Shown: in pieces, positions 35,101 to 50,337 of the stretch
How positions within the stretch are numbered: position 1 is the stretch's first letter
How the letters are laid out: the number at the start of each line of letters is the position of its first letter
Source: Rutidosis leptorrhynchoides
Lineage: Eukaryota; Streptophyta; Magnoliopsida; Asterales; Asteraceae
Direction of reading: 5' to 3'
DNA length: 64,000 nucleotides
Assembly: GCF_046630445.1 (NCBI RefSeq)
Contig: NC_092333.1
Coordinates: 710,566,001 to 710,630,000, forward strand
Notes under the pieces: model-generated
Database searches by the model: none
Told to the model about the DNA's origin: nothing
Seen by the model: only the letters and a program-made list of their open reading frames with translations
Program-made: the position numbers and the translations under genes

Positions 35101-36268
35101 ACTTGTTTTTATCTTGACATCACCAATTCCGAAAATATCAGCGGAACTGGAATTTCCCATCTTCACAGCTCCAAAGTCACCAGCTTTGTATGTTGTGAAG
35201 TATTCCTTGTATGGAGTCACGTGGTAGGAAGCTGCAGTATCCACCACCCATTCCGTGTCTTCTAGTGAGACGTGAAGGCATGTCTCATCATGGGTTAAAC
35301 AATAAGCTACATCACCAGTGATAGTAACTAATGTTTCTCCACCCTTATTCTTCGATTGTGAACTGTTCTGACCTTGTTCCTCTTTCAATCTATAGCAGTT
35401 CTTCTTCATATGTCCCTCTAATCCACAATGATAGCATTTATATATTAATTTTCTGCTATCAGAGGACCTGCCCCTGCTCTTGCTTCTGCCTCTCCATTTA
35501 TTTTTGCTACTTATTTGTTGTCTCCCCCGATTCTCTGTGACAAAGGCATGGGTCTGATCTGTGCCCATGTCCTTTCTCTTTGCCTCTTCACTGAATAGGG
35601 CATCCTTGACTATTGACATGGTAAGTTTGTGTGACGACCCGGGAATTTCCGATCAAATTTAAACTTTATCTTTATATTATTCCGACACGATAAGCAAAGT
35701 TTGTTAAGTTAAATCTCAAGAATTTTAAACTACATTAAACCTCGACCAAGTTCCAATGATTCACGAACCATTAAACGAATGTAAATGATTATATATGAAA
35801 AGGTGTATATGTTATAACTTGATAACGTTAACGAAGTATTGAATATAAATACTTTACATAAAAGTATTTGGTTCCATACGTTTATTGATGGAATTTCATA
35901 AAAATCAATTGATGTAGTTTTCAACTCTACGAAAACACTTTTTGATATAATAGGACTTGTCTATCTAAACGGCCTTTGAGCAAATAGACGTAAGTTAAAA
36001 ATATTGGTTGTAACGTGTACTTAAAACGTGTTCATTAGAAATATATGTTTCCAAATCAAGTACACAGTAGTAACACTCGTCTAGTGACACAATTGATATT
36101 TAAAAACAATTAGTACTTGTATCTATTTAAATTTTTAAAAAGAAAAACGTTACGCGCTAAACTATTTTCCTAAATGAAATAAAAATAAACTTTGAAAAAT
36201 AAAGGGTTTGAAAAACTAAATGTTATATTGTTAAATAAAAGAATTTTGGATACAAATTTATATTTCTA

Positions 36269-36373
<105 letters not shown>

Positions 36374-37520
36374 TTTAATTTAGTCATAAAACGTTCCAAT
36401 TCAAAATAATATATCTTCGTAAACAACGAGTCCCTGATTTATAGAAGCAAATGACCATGACGCTCAAATTTTATAAGATACATTTTCCTAAAACATTTTT
36501 TTGATAAGTAAGTCAAATTATTAATAAGGGTACACGTCGTGTAACGTAAAAGGCTAGTTTTCTAAACGTACGAAAGTGCGCTCAAAAAACCGAAAGTGGT
36601 ACAAGAGTCGAGTGACAACGTACGAGTCATTTGAACAAAAATTACATTTTTACTACGCACATAAATATAATATAATATTTAATTAATTCTAAAGATTAAA
36701 TATATTATATATTAAATAATATATAAACTTATCATATGTAATATATGAGTGTCGGTAGGAGTTTAGAAATGGATGCCAGTTGGGATTGATTTCACAAAGG
36801 GATATAAAGCTGCTCGAACATGCTGGCCAAATTATACCATCTATCTATCGATCTCACAGACACATACAACTACATATTACTCTCTCTATTATTATTATTA
36901 TTATTATTTATATTATTATTATTAAGATTAATATTTATATTAATCTTATTATTATTATTAAGAGTATTATTATTATTATTAGTATTAGTATTGTTAGGAG
37001 TGATAATACTAGTATTATACATAAAATACTACGACAAGGGGTACGCGCGAGCTATTGCAACATGGGTTTTATGAGATAGAGCTAAGGAAAGTATGAGTTA
37101 TAGCTATGGAGGTGATGAGTATGGTTTATGGGTATGCTCATGAGGTCAATTTAGTGTTTGTCATCTCCGTTGCGTCTACGTACCTTTCCTGCAATATTGA
37201 ATCTCAATATTGATACGTGAGAACTCGTAAATTAATTTTTTACATATCAATAGTGTACCCGTGACTAGTGCTCGAGAATATAGGATTATGCATGCTTGTA
37301 TTTTTGATATTGCCCTTAGATAGGTTATGTTGAATCTTGAATTAGTTACACCTGCGGTTGAGATAAGGTATAAGATATGCATGTCCTTGGAAAGCTAGCG
37401 AAAAATTAAGAACTTTTCCTTTAGATGTCGAATGGTTTCGATGAACGGATTAGGAGTTATACTCAATTGAATTTTTTTTGTAAAAATGATTATTATTATC
37501 GTCGTTCTAGTTTTATCAAA

Positions 37521-37523
37521 TTA

Positions 37524-37568
<45 letters not shown>

Positions 37569-37597
37569 GTATTAGTATTAGTATTATTATTATTATC
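37521..37597. repeat. (TTA)n microsatellite
   Basis: TTA/ATT repeat with a few AGT interruptions, at a place comparable to the ATT tract of the LTR at 1830-5645. Confidence 0.9.
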
Positions 37598-40084
37598 AAT
37601 AAAAAGTATTATCATTAAAAATTGTTATTTTTATTATTATTACTATCGTTAAAGTTATTATTATCATTAAAATAGTTATTAATAATATCATTATCATAAT
37701 ATTTATTATTATTAGTATTATTATAATTAAACTAATATTAGTAACACTTAATTATTATAATTTACTATTATTATCATTAAAATGAACGCGACATAAAAGA
37801 CGATTTAAAAGCTACTAACAACTCAATTAGGAAATAATGAGTATGGGTATCATGATGAAATTTAAAATATTGTAAGAAATTGATTTAAATAAAATTATCG
37901 TTTTTCATTATTTTTATCACTATTATTATTAAAAATAATATTTTTACAAAAGTTATTATTTTTAATAGAAATATCATTATTTTTCACTAATATCATGAAT
38001 TAGAATTATCATTTCTCATAATATCATTTTGGTAAATATAAAAATTAATATTTTTATTAATAGGATAATAATAATTATTATTACAAAATAATACAACTTT
38101 TACCTATTATTATTATCAATGTTATTTTATCAAATAAATATGTAATACAAATAATATAATTACTTTAATAAAACCTATCATAATATCTTTACTAAACGAA
38201 CTTTATAAGATATGTCAAAGTATATTTTTATATAAAATTTTATTATTACTCTAATAAATCTTTTAAAAATATTTAAAAATATAAAATGACGATATTTAAA
38301 ATATATAATAACCATTTATAAATTTTGGAAATCATTTTGAGTCAAATTGACTTTTGTTGACTTTTGCATATTAGTTTCGAGCATTAGGATTATGGTACAC
38401 TATGACTTGACCTAATTTGTTAGACAAATATTGACCAACATATAAAAATATATAATTAATATAGGTTCGTGAATCCGAGGCCAACCTTTCACTTGATCAA
38501 TGACGTTATATGTATTTTACTACGAAATACAGTATTGTGAGTTTCATTACTCCCTTTTTATATATATTTTTTTGGGCTGAGAATACATGCGCTGTTTTAT
38601 AACTGTTTTACGAAATGGACACAAGTACTAAAAACATATTCTACGTTGAGTTGTACCACTTTGCATATTTTTCCCTAATAGCTTGGTAACTAATATTTAC
38701 ATGTTGTAAGAGCATGTAAGCGCGAATCCTATTGATAGATCTATCGGGTTTGACAACCCCAACCGGGCTAGTCGCTCTAGTATCGTAAACGGTTGCACAG
38801 TACTTCGTTTTTACTACACTTGGTACAGTGTAGGGAGATTTCATAATAAAGGGAATATGCCACATTAATTGTTAAGTATGGTTACCGAAGCGCTCAACAA
38901 CTTATAGAATACTTTTTTACACTTACGAGTGTACATATATTTATAAACGGAAATCTTGTGGTCTATTAAAATAATTGAAATAATTGTTATGATAAACTAA
39001 TGAACTCACCAACCTTTTGTTTGACACTTTTAAGCATGTTTATTCTCAGGTATTAAAGAAATCTCCCGCTGTGTATTAGCTCATTTTAAGGATATTAATT
39101 GGAGTCATTCATGGCATATTTTGAAAGACGTTGCATTCGAGTCATTGAGTTCATCAAGATTATTTATAATTGGACAGTAGATATTATGAAATGGTGTGCA
39201 TGCCTATCAAATTTCGATGTAAAGAAAGTTTGTCTTTGAAAAACGAATGCAATGTTTGTAAAATGTATCATATAGAGGTCAAATACCTCGCGATGTAATC
39301 AACTGTTGTGAATCGTTTGTAATCGAAATGGACTTTGTCCGGATGGATTAGGACGGGTCCTTTCAGTTTGCCATTCTGGACTGAGTTGCTGAGTGTTACT
39401 ACCAGCGTTTCCCAACTATCGGGAAGAGAACTAAGTAGCAGTAGCGCCTGAACTTCATCGCCAAGCGGCATCTCTACAGACGATAACTGGTTTACCAAGC
39501 TCTAGAACTCACTGGTATGCTCGGCAACTGAAGTTCCACTTTTGAGCTTCATGTTGACTAAACGCCTCATCAGCAGGGCTTTATTCCGAGCAGTCTTGGC
39601 CTGGTACATGTCCTCCAACTTTTTCCAGAGGACATATGCGTCCGTCTCTTGTGCAACATGGTGGAAGACACTATGATCAATTCATTGACGGATCTGAACA
39701 ATAGTTTTTCGGTTTGATTTCTTCCACTCTTTCTCTTTGGCAGAATCAGGGTTTATACCCTTTAATTCAATAGGATCGAACAAATCTTTATAGCTGAGGA
39801 GATCTTCCATCCGAGGTTTCCACATCGTATAGTTTGTGGATGTGAGCATAATCATAGCTCCCGAAGATGATGTTGACTCTTCTATGGACATTATCACCTT
39901 ACAAATGATTTTTCAACACTAACGGGGTTGAATTTTAGAAAACAGATATCACCGTTACGTCCGGAACGGTTAAAAATGGTGGAATGGACAGTTCGCGGCT
40001 TAAATTCCACTTATGGGGCAAAATTATAATTTTTATAAACTTCAGAGACCAAAAATGAAATTCTGAAAATTTCAGGGACCAAAT

Positions 40085-40200
40085 TGTAAAATTTCAGAAT
40101 TGCTACAGTACTGCTACAGGAACTTGCTACAGTGCCGCCAGCTGCTACAGTGAATTGCTACAGGACTGCTGCAGTGAATTGCTACATGACTGCTACAGTG
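40085..40200. repeat. GCTACAG array in the Copia leader
   Basis: Seven or eight copies of GCTACAG(T) lie between the 5' LTR and gag, irregularly spaced. This is the reverse complement of the CTGTAGCA core repeated in the Ty3 LTRs. Confidence 0.8.
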
Positions 40201-40438
40201 ATCGTCTTCTCCGGCGAAAATTCCGGCACCGGTCGTCTTCTCCGGCGAGATTCCGGCGAGTTGACCAAACTTTGACCGCATTTTCTGGGCTCGTTATAAC
40301 TCCGTTTAAGTCACCGTTTTTTGCGTTGGACTCGGTTCGACGAGACGAATCCAATGGTACACTCAAAATTGAATTTTGAGAAAACTTCAGAAAACCCAAA
40401 ACTCAACCAACGTCTCTAACCAAGCTCTTGATACCACT

Positions 40439-40825
40439 TGTTAGGAAGAGAGGATCGCCTGGACGTTGGGAGATACAAATTTGAGAGAAAATAACTCTAT
40501 TACTTACAAGAATAGATTTATAGAGTATTACAAAACTCTTACAAAAAAAACTCTCAAACTCACACACACTCTCTAGGTTGTGATTACACTTCTCTGAGTG
40601 ATTTTGGGATGATTTACAACTGAGGTTTGCACCTCTATTTATAGCTAAAATTCTATGGCGGTGAATGGTGTGAACGAGGAAGGTTGGAAGAAGTTGGCGG
40701 CCGTCACGGTGTTCACGTTTGCTACTTCCGTATGAGTTGTCAAGGTTGCCTTCTTTGAATATCTAGAAACAAATCTTGATTACGGTATCTAGAAGGTGAA
40801 GCTGGATTGTGGCTGGAAACTATCA
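40439..40825 (-). repeat. Copia 5' LTR
   Basis: Partner of 31723-32110. On the minus strand it is followed by the primer-binding site TGGTATCAAGAG. Confidence 0.95.
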
Positions 40826-40830
40826 TCTAT

Positions 40831-41731
40831 TTGGTAATAATGAAAACACCAAACCATTAACGATGATTTTTTTTGATACAGTATATATTAGGGAATTAGG
40901 GATTAGGGAGGACTAGGATACTGGAGTATTGTGATCTAATTGATTGATGACGTTTCACCCCTCTCATATACCTTCGAAGCTAAGACCATAGATAACGCGG
41001 CGGCATCCACCTCTATGCCACCACAAACGCACGCTGGAATTGGGCGTTTGTGTGAGTTTGTACGGCGTTTGTCGCCGGATCACGCAGAAGGAAGAGGGCG
41101 TAAGGTTGAGGGAGACGAGTGGCAATCCAACACGTGGCTTCAACAGTTATATTATCTATTTTGATTTTACTTTTTGGGTGTATTTTGATTTAATTTTGTT
41201 GTGATTTTATTTGATGAAGAAAATGTTTAAAGAAGAAGAAACAAAAGATAGATCCAGATGTGATGTGATATGCGATGAAGAAGATAAAAGAAAATAATTT
41301 ACAGTTTCTATCCCTTGATTTTGTATGCATTTATTATTTAAACCTTAAACTTGAAAAAAATAAAAAATACAACATAAATATTTAAATATATATCTATCTA
41401 TTCTATGTAAATATTATACTCCGTAATAACTTAACAAAAACATATTTTAATTTGATTATTAATCTATTTTATGTTTTATGTTTTATTATTTAATTAAATA
41501 AAAAAACAAATAAAAAAAGCAAAAACAAAATTAAAATTAAATGTCACGTCACTGTCATCCTATGACAAAAGACCCCCATAACAACTCCCCCTAAAATGGC
41601 ATGGTCCAGTCACTGACTTACCTCAAAAAGTGCACATCTTTCATTCCACGTAGGCGTCACCATTATCCGTGGTCTAAGTGAAGGGTCTAGATTAAAAGTT
41701 TTTATTTGTTTGAATTCAAATGGGTGAGATT
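40831..41731. other. flank right of the Copia element, possible 5' end of a minus-strand gene
   Basis: A relatively GC-rich block (40.95-41.15 kb) stands out from AT-rich surroundings. On the minus strand it holds a CACGTG, and a short ATG frame (MVWCFHYYQIE, from about 40864 leftward) runs straight into the Copia insertion site, beyond which a GTAAGT donor follows. This could be a first exon struck by the Copia. No homologue is recognised. The rest is AT-rich and featureless. Confidence 0.25.
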
Positions 41732-41746
41732 ATGCAATGTAAAATT

Positions 41747-41980
41747 ACCAACGGACCTGTGGTCCAGTGGTACCTAGCCCAAATGATCCTTGGCCCCACG
41801 AATGTAAAGATGGAAAGGAATAACCATGCAGGCTCGATTCCGGGTCCTGACATGCTGTAGAGGTTTAATGGTGATGGTGTTTCGCCAGGCTCCAGTGGCA
41901 TACGGGGTGCGGCTGGATGGGTTGACATAGTCAACACAGGGCTAACATGTCCCTGCCGATACACATGTTTTTAGAAAGGA
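41747..41980 (+). mobile_element. tRNA-derived SINE
   Basis: A-box-like TGGTCCAGTGGTACC (41760-41774) and B-box GGCTCGATTCCGG (41831-41843). It is flanked by a perfect 15 bp duplication ATGCAATGTAAAATT (41732-41746 and 41981-41995). The tail is short and A/T-rich rather than a long A run. Its body is unlike the SINEs at 21.8 and 31.2 kb. Confidence 0.9.
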
Positions 41981-41995
41981 ATGCAATGTAAAATT

Positions 41996-43236
41996 TTGAT
42001 ATAAATAATGATGTATTAAAAGTTTTTTCATGATATATAAATAAATAAAGACTTTACACTAAACACAACTATTTCTACAATACTTCTAAAAAAACACGCT
42101 GCATAAAATTACACACATTCCTATCAACAAAACAAATTGAAAACCTACCTTTAATCGACGACTTCTCCTGAACCAAGCTTCACAAATCCTTCCAAAAAAA
42201 TCAGTAGCTAACAATGTTTACGTGTTAGTCTTTCACAAATTAATCCAAAAAATTTGTTGGTAAGACCGTTTACGGGTTAGTATTTCTTATCTTTTTGTTC
42301 CAATTATCATTTTTACAAATCTCATGTCTGATCTGATGATTGGGTTGTGATAGGAATGGTAAACGGTTGAACCTATCAGATGCGATCGATAATTTCATCT
42401 CAAACGCCGCTCAATAACACCCAGGTACCTAAACGGAATTCTAACTTATTGATTCACGTTATATTCTTTGTAAATTTTAGGCAGAAGTTGTTATCGGAAG
42501 TGTTAAAAGTATAGGTAATACTTTTCTTGCTATGTTGTTTGTTTTTTTTCCTTTTGTTTACCTATGATTTTTACCAGTTATTTATAATTGATAAAATTAC
42601 GTCGGTCATCCCCGTGGTTTACAACTTTTTTCACGCGTAGTCCCTGAACTTTTGATTTACTGGTAGTCCCTTGAATAGTAATATCTTTCAATTGACATCC
42701 CTCCGTCACTTGACCGTCAATTTGTTCCGTTTGATTTGATCATGTGCCTAGCACACGAAAGTATTTTCGTCTTCTCATCATTTTCTCTATATATTAAACA
42801 AATAAACTTGTATCATAGGCTATATCCATTGTACATTCACTTACATCATCACCATCCTTACTAATCTAAATATGAGATACACAAACCCTAATTTCTCATC
42901 TCATTAAACTCTTCTGAAATCAAACTCACACCAAAATTACTAAAATTCTCAATAAAAAAACATTAACAAAAACAAGAACAACTACCTTGAAAAAAACCCA
43001 AACCCAGATCAAAATAAAAAACAGTAACATTAAACTTAAATTAACTAACACTAAACCTAGAAATATATGAAAACAAGTTCTAATGTGTTTTCAAAGCTTC
43101 GATTTGGTACAAACCCAGATGAAGCGTTTTTAAAGCTTCGATTTGGTTCGTGACCACAACCACCTTAAATTTGTCCATGGCCGCCGACGTTAATCCACCT
43201 GCTCGAAGCTTTCTTATTGTCGATGAACAGATATGG
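41996..43236. other. non-coding stretch with a possible old repeat
   Basis: No gene is visible. At 42600-42745 the phrases CCCGTGGTTTACAAC, TAGTCCCTGAACTTTTGA and TTGACCGTCAATTTGTTCCG resemble a repeat that is common in plant genomes. I cannot place it in a family or find its ends. Confidence 0.35.
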
Positions 43237-43573
43237 TGATGTAATGTCCCTGCTAGGGGATGAAGAGTACCAGATGCACAAGATAAAACCCTAACGTGAT
43301 AACTTCACGTGAAATTCCTTTTATTCAATATTCAAAAACGTAAAACTGAATAGTAATAAACCAGATCCTAAACTTAAATACTGGAAATAAAATATTTTAA
43401 ATATGGAAACACAATAAGCATAATTAAAACCAAAGTCTTCTGCTTTTTCTCCAAGTCACGATTTCAGCAGCTATCCTTGGCCCATTCGAATCCCAGTCAG
43501 CCCATAATGCTCCATGTAATCTGACAGGCCCAACTTAGGATCCACAGATTGATTATTAGCCAAACATGCATCA
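43237..43573 (-). repeat. 3' LTR of the small Ty3 element
   Basis: Inverted ends TGATG/CATCA, preceded in element sense by the polypurine tract GAGGGGGGAAA. Confidence 0.7.
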
Positions 43574-45185
43574 TTTCCCCCCTCTTCGGAAAGACTCGTC
43601 CTCGAGTCGAAGTCACCTTCTTCCTCAGCAATAAATGGAGACAAATCAGCCACATTAACCTGATCCTGTAACTCCTGATGTTCCTCCATGACCTCCAAAC
43701 ACTCATGGAGCAGACCCTTAACCTTATCCGGTACCTCCTGATATTCCTTTAGTTTTTTCGAAAAACACATATGGTACTATTCAACCTCATACTCAAAGTC
43801 TGATCGGTTAAGAATTAAGGTGGAGTCACCCTCCTGTTCTTGATGCGTATCAAATGGCACTAGAGTAATATGTACCCCATCTTTACAAAAAGAATATGTA
43901 TTTTTGTACCCATCATGTTTCACTTTACGATCATATTGCCACGGTCGTCCGAGTAGTAGGTGACATGCATCCATTGGGATAGCTTCACACTAAACCTCAT
44001 CTTTATACTTACTCCCAATAGAGAACTGAACTAGACATCTTTTATTGACCTTAATATGATTGCCTTTTTCAGCCACGTCAACTGGTATGGTTCGGGATGA
44101 TCAACAACTTTCAACCCCAGCTTTTCCACCATCTCGCTTGACACCACATTCTCACAAATTCCTGCATCAATAATCATGTTGCATACTTTTCCTTTGGCGG
44201 TTACCTTTGTACGAAAAATATTACTACAAAGCCACCCGCACTCATCCGCTGAAGTTATAGGAGTTGCCTTAAGAGTACGACACACAACAAGGGATTCTCC
44301 CTTATCGAGATAAATCACCTCAGCCTGCTGTTCTTTTGCCTCATGTGTATCATCAGTTTCTCCTTCTGTATCATATATAGGATTATCCCGAGTGGTGATA
44401 GTGTATCGGTTTGGGCAGTCACGAGAGTAATGCCCCATCCCATTACACTTAAAACACTGAGGTGCACGTATGTTATTATTAGTATTAGGAACAGAGCTGG
44501 AGGATGGTTGTTCCCGTTTACCCTTGTCTAAGGTCTCGGGAGTACTTACTGGTGGGGTACGTGGAGAAGAAGTTTTATTTCTTCCCCGACTCAACTGTTT
44601 CTCCACCTTTAAAGCTAACCTGCAAACGTCATTGTATGACCAATACGCCTGTAAAGTAACCACATCTGCGATTTCAGGCTTTAGGGCGCCTAAAAATCGT
44701 GCAATAATCTACTCTTCTTCTTCGTTTGAATCACATCGAATACGTAGCTTATCGAATTCTCTGATCAATTCTTCAACAGTCAAGGAACCTTGTCGAAGAG
44801 AATGGTATTCTAAGAAGGCTTCTTGTCGATAATTTTGGGGAAGGAATTTCGCCTTAAGAAGCTTCTTCATCTTCTCCCAAGCCTTGACCTTTGACTTACC
44901 CGTTAAAGCACGATTTCGTTTCAGGTTATCCCACGACAACGAAGCATGCTTTCTTAATTTTATGGCAACTAACTTGACTTTCAAGTGCTCAGGAACGTCA
45001 CGCAAATCAAAGATGTGTTCCACTGTACTTAGCCAGTCACGAAAATCATCTGGGTGCAAGACACCCGTAAATTCAGAAATCTCGAACTTTACTCCCAGGT
45101 TCCGTAGGGGATCATCACGATTACCCTTTTGGAATCCTCTCGGCGCATTGGCGAAAGGATTTGTATCAGACTGATCGCTGGAGAG
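43237..45185 (-). mobile_element. small Ty3 element, 3' half, non-autonomous looking
   Basis: Fossil on the minus strand. Visible parts in element order: gag (from the right edge at about 45.2 kb), a CCHC knuckle CFKCNGMGHYSRDC, protease-like region, a C-terminal pol motif (DACHLLLGRPWQYDRKV, then DSRTSLSEEGGNDA), polypurine tract (43574-43587) and a 337 bp 3' LTR (43237-43573, TGATG...CATCA ends). No reverse transcriptase, RNase H or integrase can be recognised, so this copy looks non-autonomous. The sequence style is that of small chromovirus-like Ty3 elements (Reina or CRM type). Its 5' part and 5' LTR were displaced by the chromovirus at 45186 and lie beyond the window. It is broken, by several defects. 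Confidence 0.75.
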
Positions 45186-48772
<3,587 letters not shown>

Positions 48773-48774
48773 GT

Positions 48775-48791
48775 TGGTATCCGAGCGTTGG
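48775..48791 (+). other. primer-binding site of the chromovirus
   Basis: TGGTATCCGAGCGTTGG two bases after the LTR end, a near match to the complement of the plant initiator tRNA-Met 3' end. Confidence 0.85.
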
Positions 48792-48980
48792 TCTTAGAGA
48801 ACCAGAAAATTTGCATTAGTGTGTCTTATCGAGTTTGTTAGGATGCATTAGTGAATCTGGACTTCGACCGTGTTTTCTTTAAAAATGATTGCTTAATATT
48901 TTTTTGTTGGAAACTACAAATTGTAACATGTAAATATTATGTGATATATCAATCTCTTAATATGTTTGATATTGTGATAG

Positions 48981-49556
48981 ATGTCTACCTCTAGTATAAA
49001 TCCCATCGACTCACCTAATAATAATGAAGAGTTGAATATATATTGGGAAGATTCACAAATTCCCGAAGAGGAACCGGAAGAAGAGGAACCAGAAGAAGAA
49101 GAGGTTCCGGAGGAGGAAATATTAGGAACCACAGAAAAACATATAAGTAAAAGAAAACCCTCAACGAATGGACCAAAATTAATAATGGTCAATGGTGTTT
49201 CCACCGAGGAAGCAAAATATTGGGAAGATTACCAATTTTTAGATGAATCGGATCCCGATGAGGATTCCGATGATGTTATAGAAATTACCACGAACCAATT
49301 TAAAAAAGCAAAAGAAAATAATAAGGGAAAGGGCATCAAAATAGAGAAACATGATTCCAACCCCGATGAACTTTATATGTATCGTCAACACCCGTATTTC
49401 TTAAGTTGTAACAATAACCCGGGAACCTCTAAACCACCAGGTTTTTCTAAACCATTTGTGAAAACAACGGCTCGTATTAGAGGAACATCATATATCCCTA
49501 GAAAATTAGCAAAACGAAACAGGTCCGAAGAGGAAGAAACTAGTGAGTCGGAATAG
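48981..49556 (+). CDS. acidic 191-residue protein, extra ORF of the chromovirus
   Basis: Function unknown. It is an uninterrupted frame 190 bases after the primer-binding site, on the element's coding strand. Residues about 28-50 are a run of Glu/Pro repeats (EEEPEEEEPEEEEVPEEE). A second acidic patch (DESDPDEDSDD) lies at about 88-98. A Lys-rich segment (FKKAKENNKGKGIKIEK) follows at about 107-123, and the end is basic then acidic again. No membrane segment, signal peptide or zinc motif is visible. It is not a usual part of Ty3 elements. It may be an exon-derived capture like its neighbour, or a split-off gag-like leader. Composition suggests a disordered, perhaps nuclear, protein. Confidence 0.6.
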   Translation: MSTSSINPIDSPNNNEELNIYWEDSQIPEEEPEEEEPEEEEVPEEEILGTTEKHISKRKPSTNGPKLIMVNGVSTEEAKYWEDYQFLDESDPDEDSDDVIEITTNQFKKAKENNKGKGIKIEKHDSNPDELYMYRQHPYFLSCNNNPGTSKPPGFSKPFVKTTARIRGTSYIPRKLAKRNRSEEEETSESE

Positions 49557-49695
49557 AGAGTTGTAATCATGAGGTGTAAAATATGTAAAATAAGTGTGCT
49601 TGTACTTTTCTTGTTGTATGTGAAAATTGTTTGTATTATTTGATAATTATCTTTTACGAATCTAATTCTCGTCTGTTTTACAGTATAAAAACACA

Positions 49696-50337
49696 ATGGA
49701 CGTTAAGGATCGACAACCAAGAATTTTAGAAGACCTACCCGGGGACATGATTGATGAAATCTTGTCTAAAGTCGGCCAGAATTCGTCGGCACAATTATTT
49801 ATGGAAAAATTAGTTTGTAGAACCTTTGAAGAACGTTCCAGGCATGCCTTAGTTTATAAAAGGCTTTCATTTGAAAGATGGGGTATATCATATTGGGGAC
49901 ACCGTAAGTTACGCCGTGTTTTCTTTAAAGCGTTAAATGCGGGGAACCCAAATGCAATTTTACGCTACGGGTTAAAAAACAATTTTGACTCAACATATCC
50001 CAACTTAGGACATCGTGAGTTAGAAAGAGCTTCTAACATGCAACATAAAGAAGCATGTTATGCTTACGGGTTAGTGATGTTCGCTTCTCACCAAAGTGAG
50101 AAAAAGAACATCGGATTACAACTTTTAAATAAAACCTTCCCACAAGTGACGGATTCAGTAGTTGGGGTGAGAAACAAGGTTTTTAGATTATTACGGGGCT
50201 GTTGGGCATTAAGAAACCCTCGTCCCTTTGACGACGTTACAACATGCTGTCTTGTCAACGGCCACAACGGTTATGTTCCACAAGATCAAGGATGGGAAGT
50301 AGTCTTAGTAAAACCAGAATGCATGACTTGTTTCTGA
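49696..50337 (+). CDS. F-box protein with Sel1/TPR-like middle, captured in the chromovirus
   Basis: A 213-residue intact frame. Residues about 10-50 read as an F-box (ILEDLPGDMIDEILSKVG, with hydrophobic spacing to LVCRTFEE). About 78-145 resemble the Sel1/TPR-like part of the Arabidopsis At2g35280/At1g67623 F-box group (ALNAGNPNAILRYGL, ELERASNMQHKEACYAYGLV, GLQLLNKTF). The tail is Cys-rich (TTCCLVNG, PECMTCF). F-box proteins recruit targets to SCF ubiquitin ligases through SKP1 (family knowledge). It lies between the primer-binding site and gag, in the same sense, without introns, so capture from a host mRNA is likely. Any role for the element is inference. The start is the first ATG after an in-frame stop region. 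Confidence 0.78.
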   Translation: MDVKDRQPRILEDLPGDMIDEILSKVGQNSSAQLFMEKLVCRTFEERSRHALVYKRLSFERWGISYWGHRKLRRVFFKALNAGNPNAILRYGLKNNFDSTYPNLGHRELERASNMQHKEACYAYGLVMFASHQSEKKNIGLQLLNKTFPQVTDSVVGVRNKVFRLLRGCWALRNPRPFDDVTTCCLVNGHNGYVPQDQGWEVVLVKPECMTCF

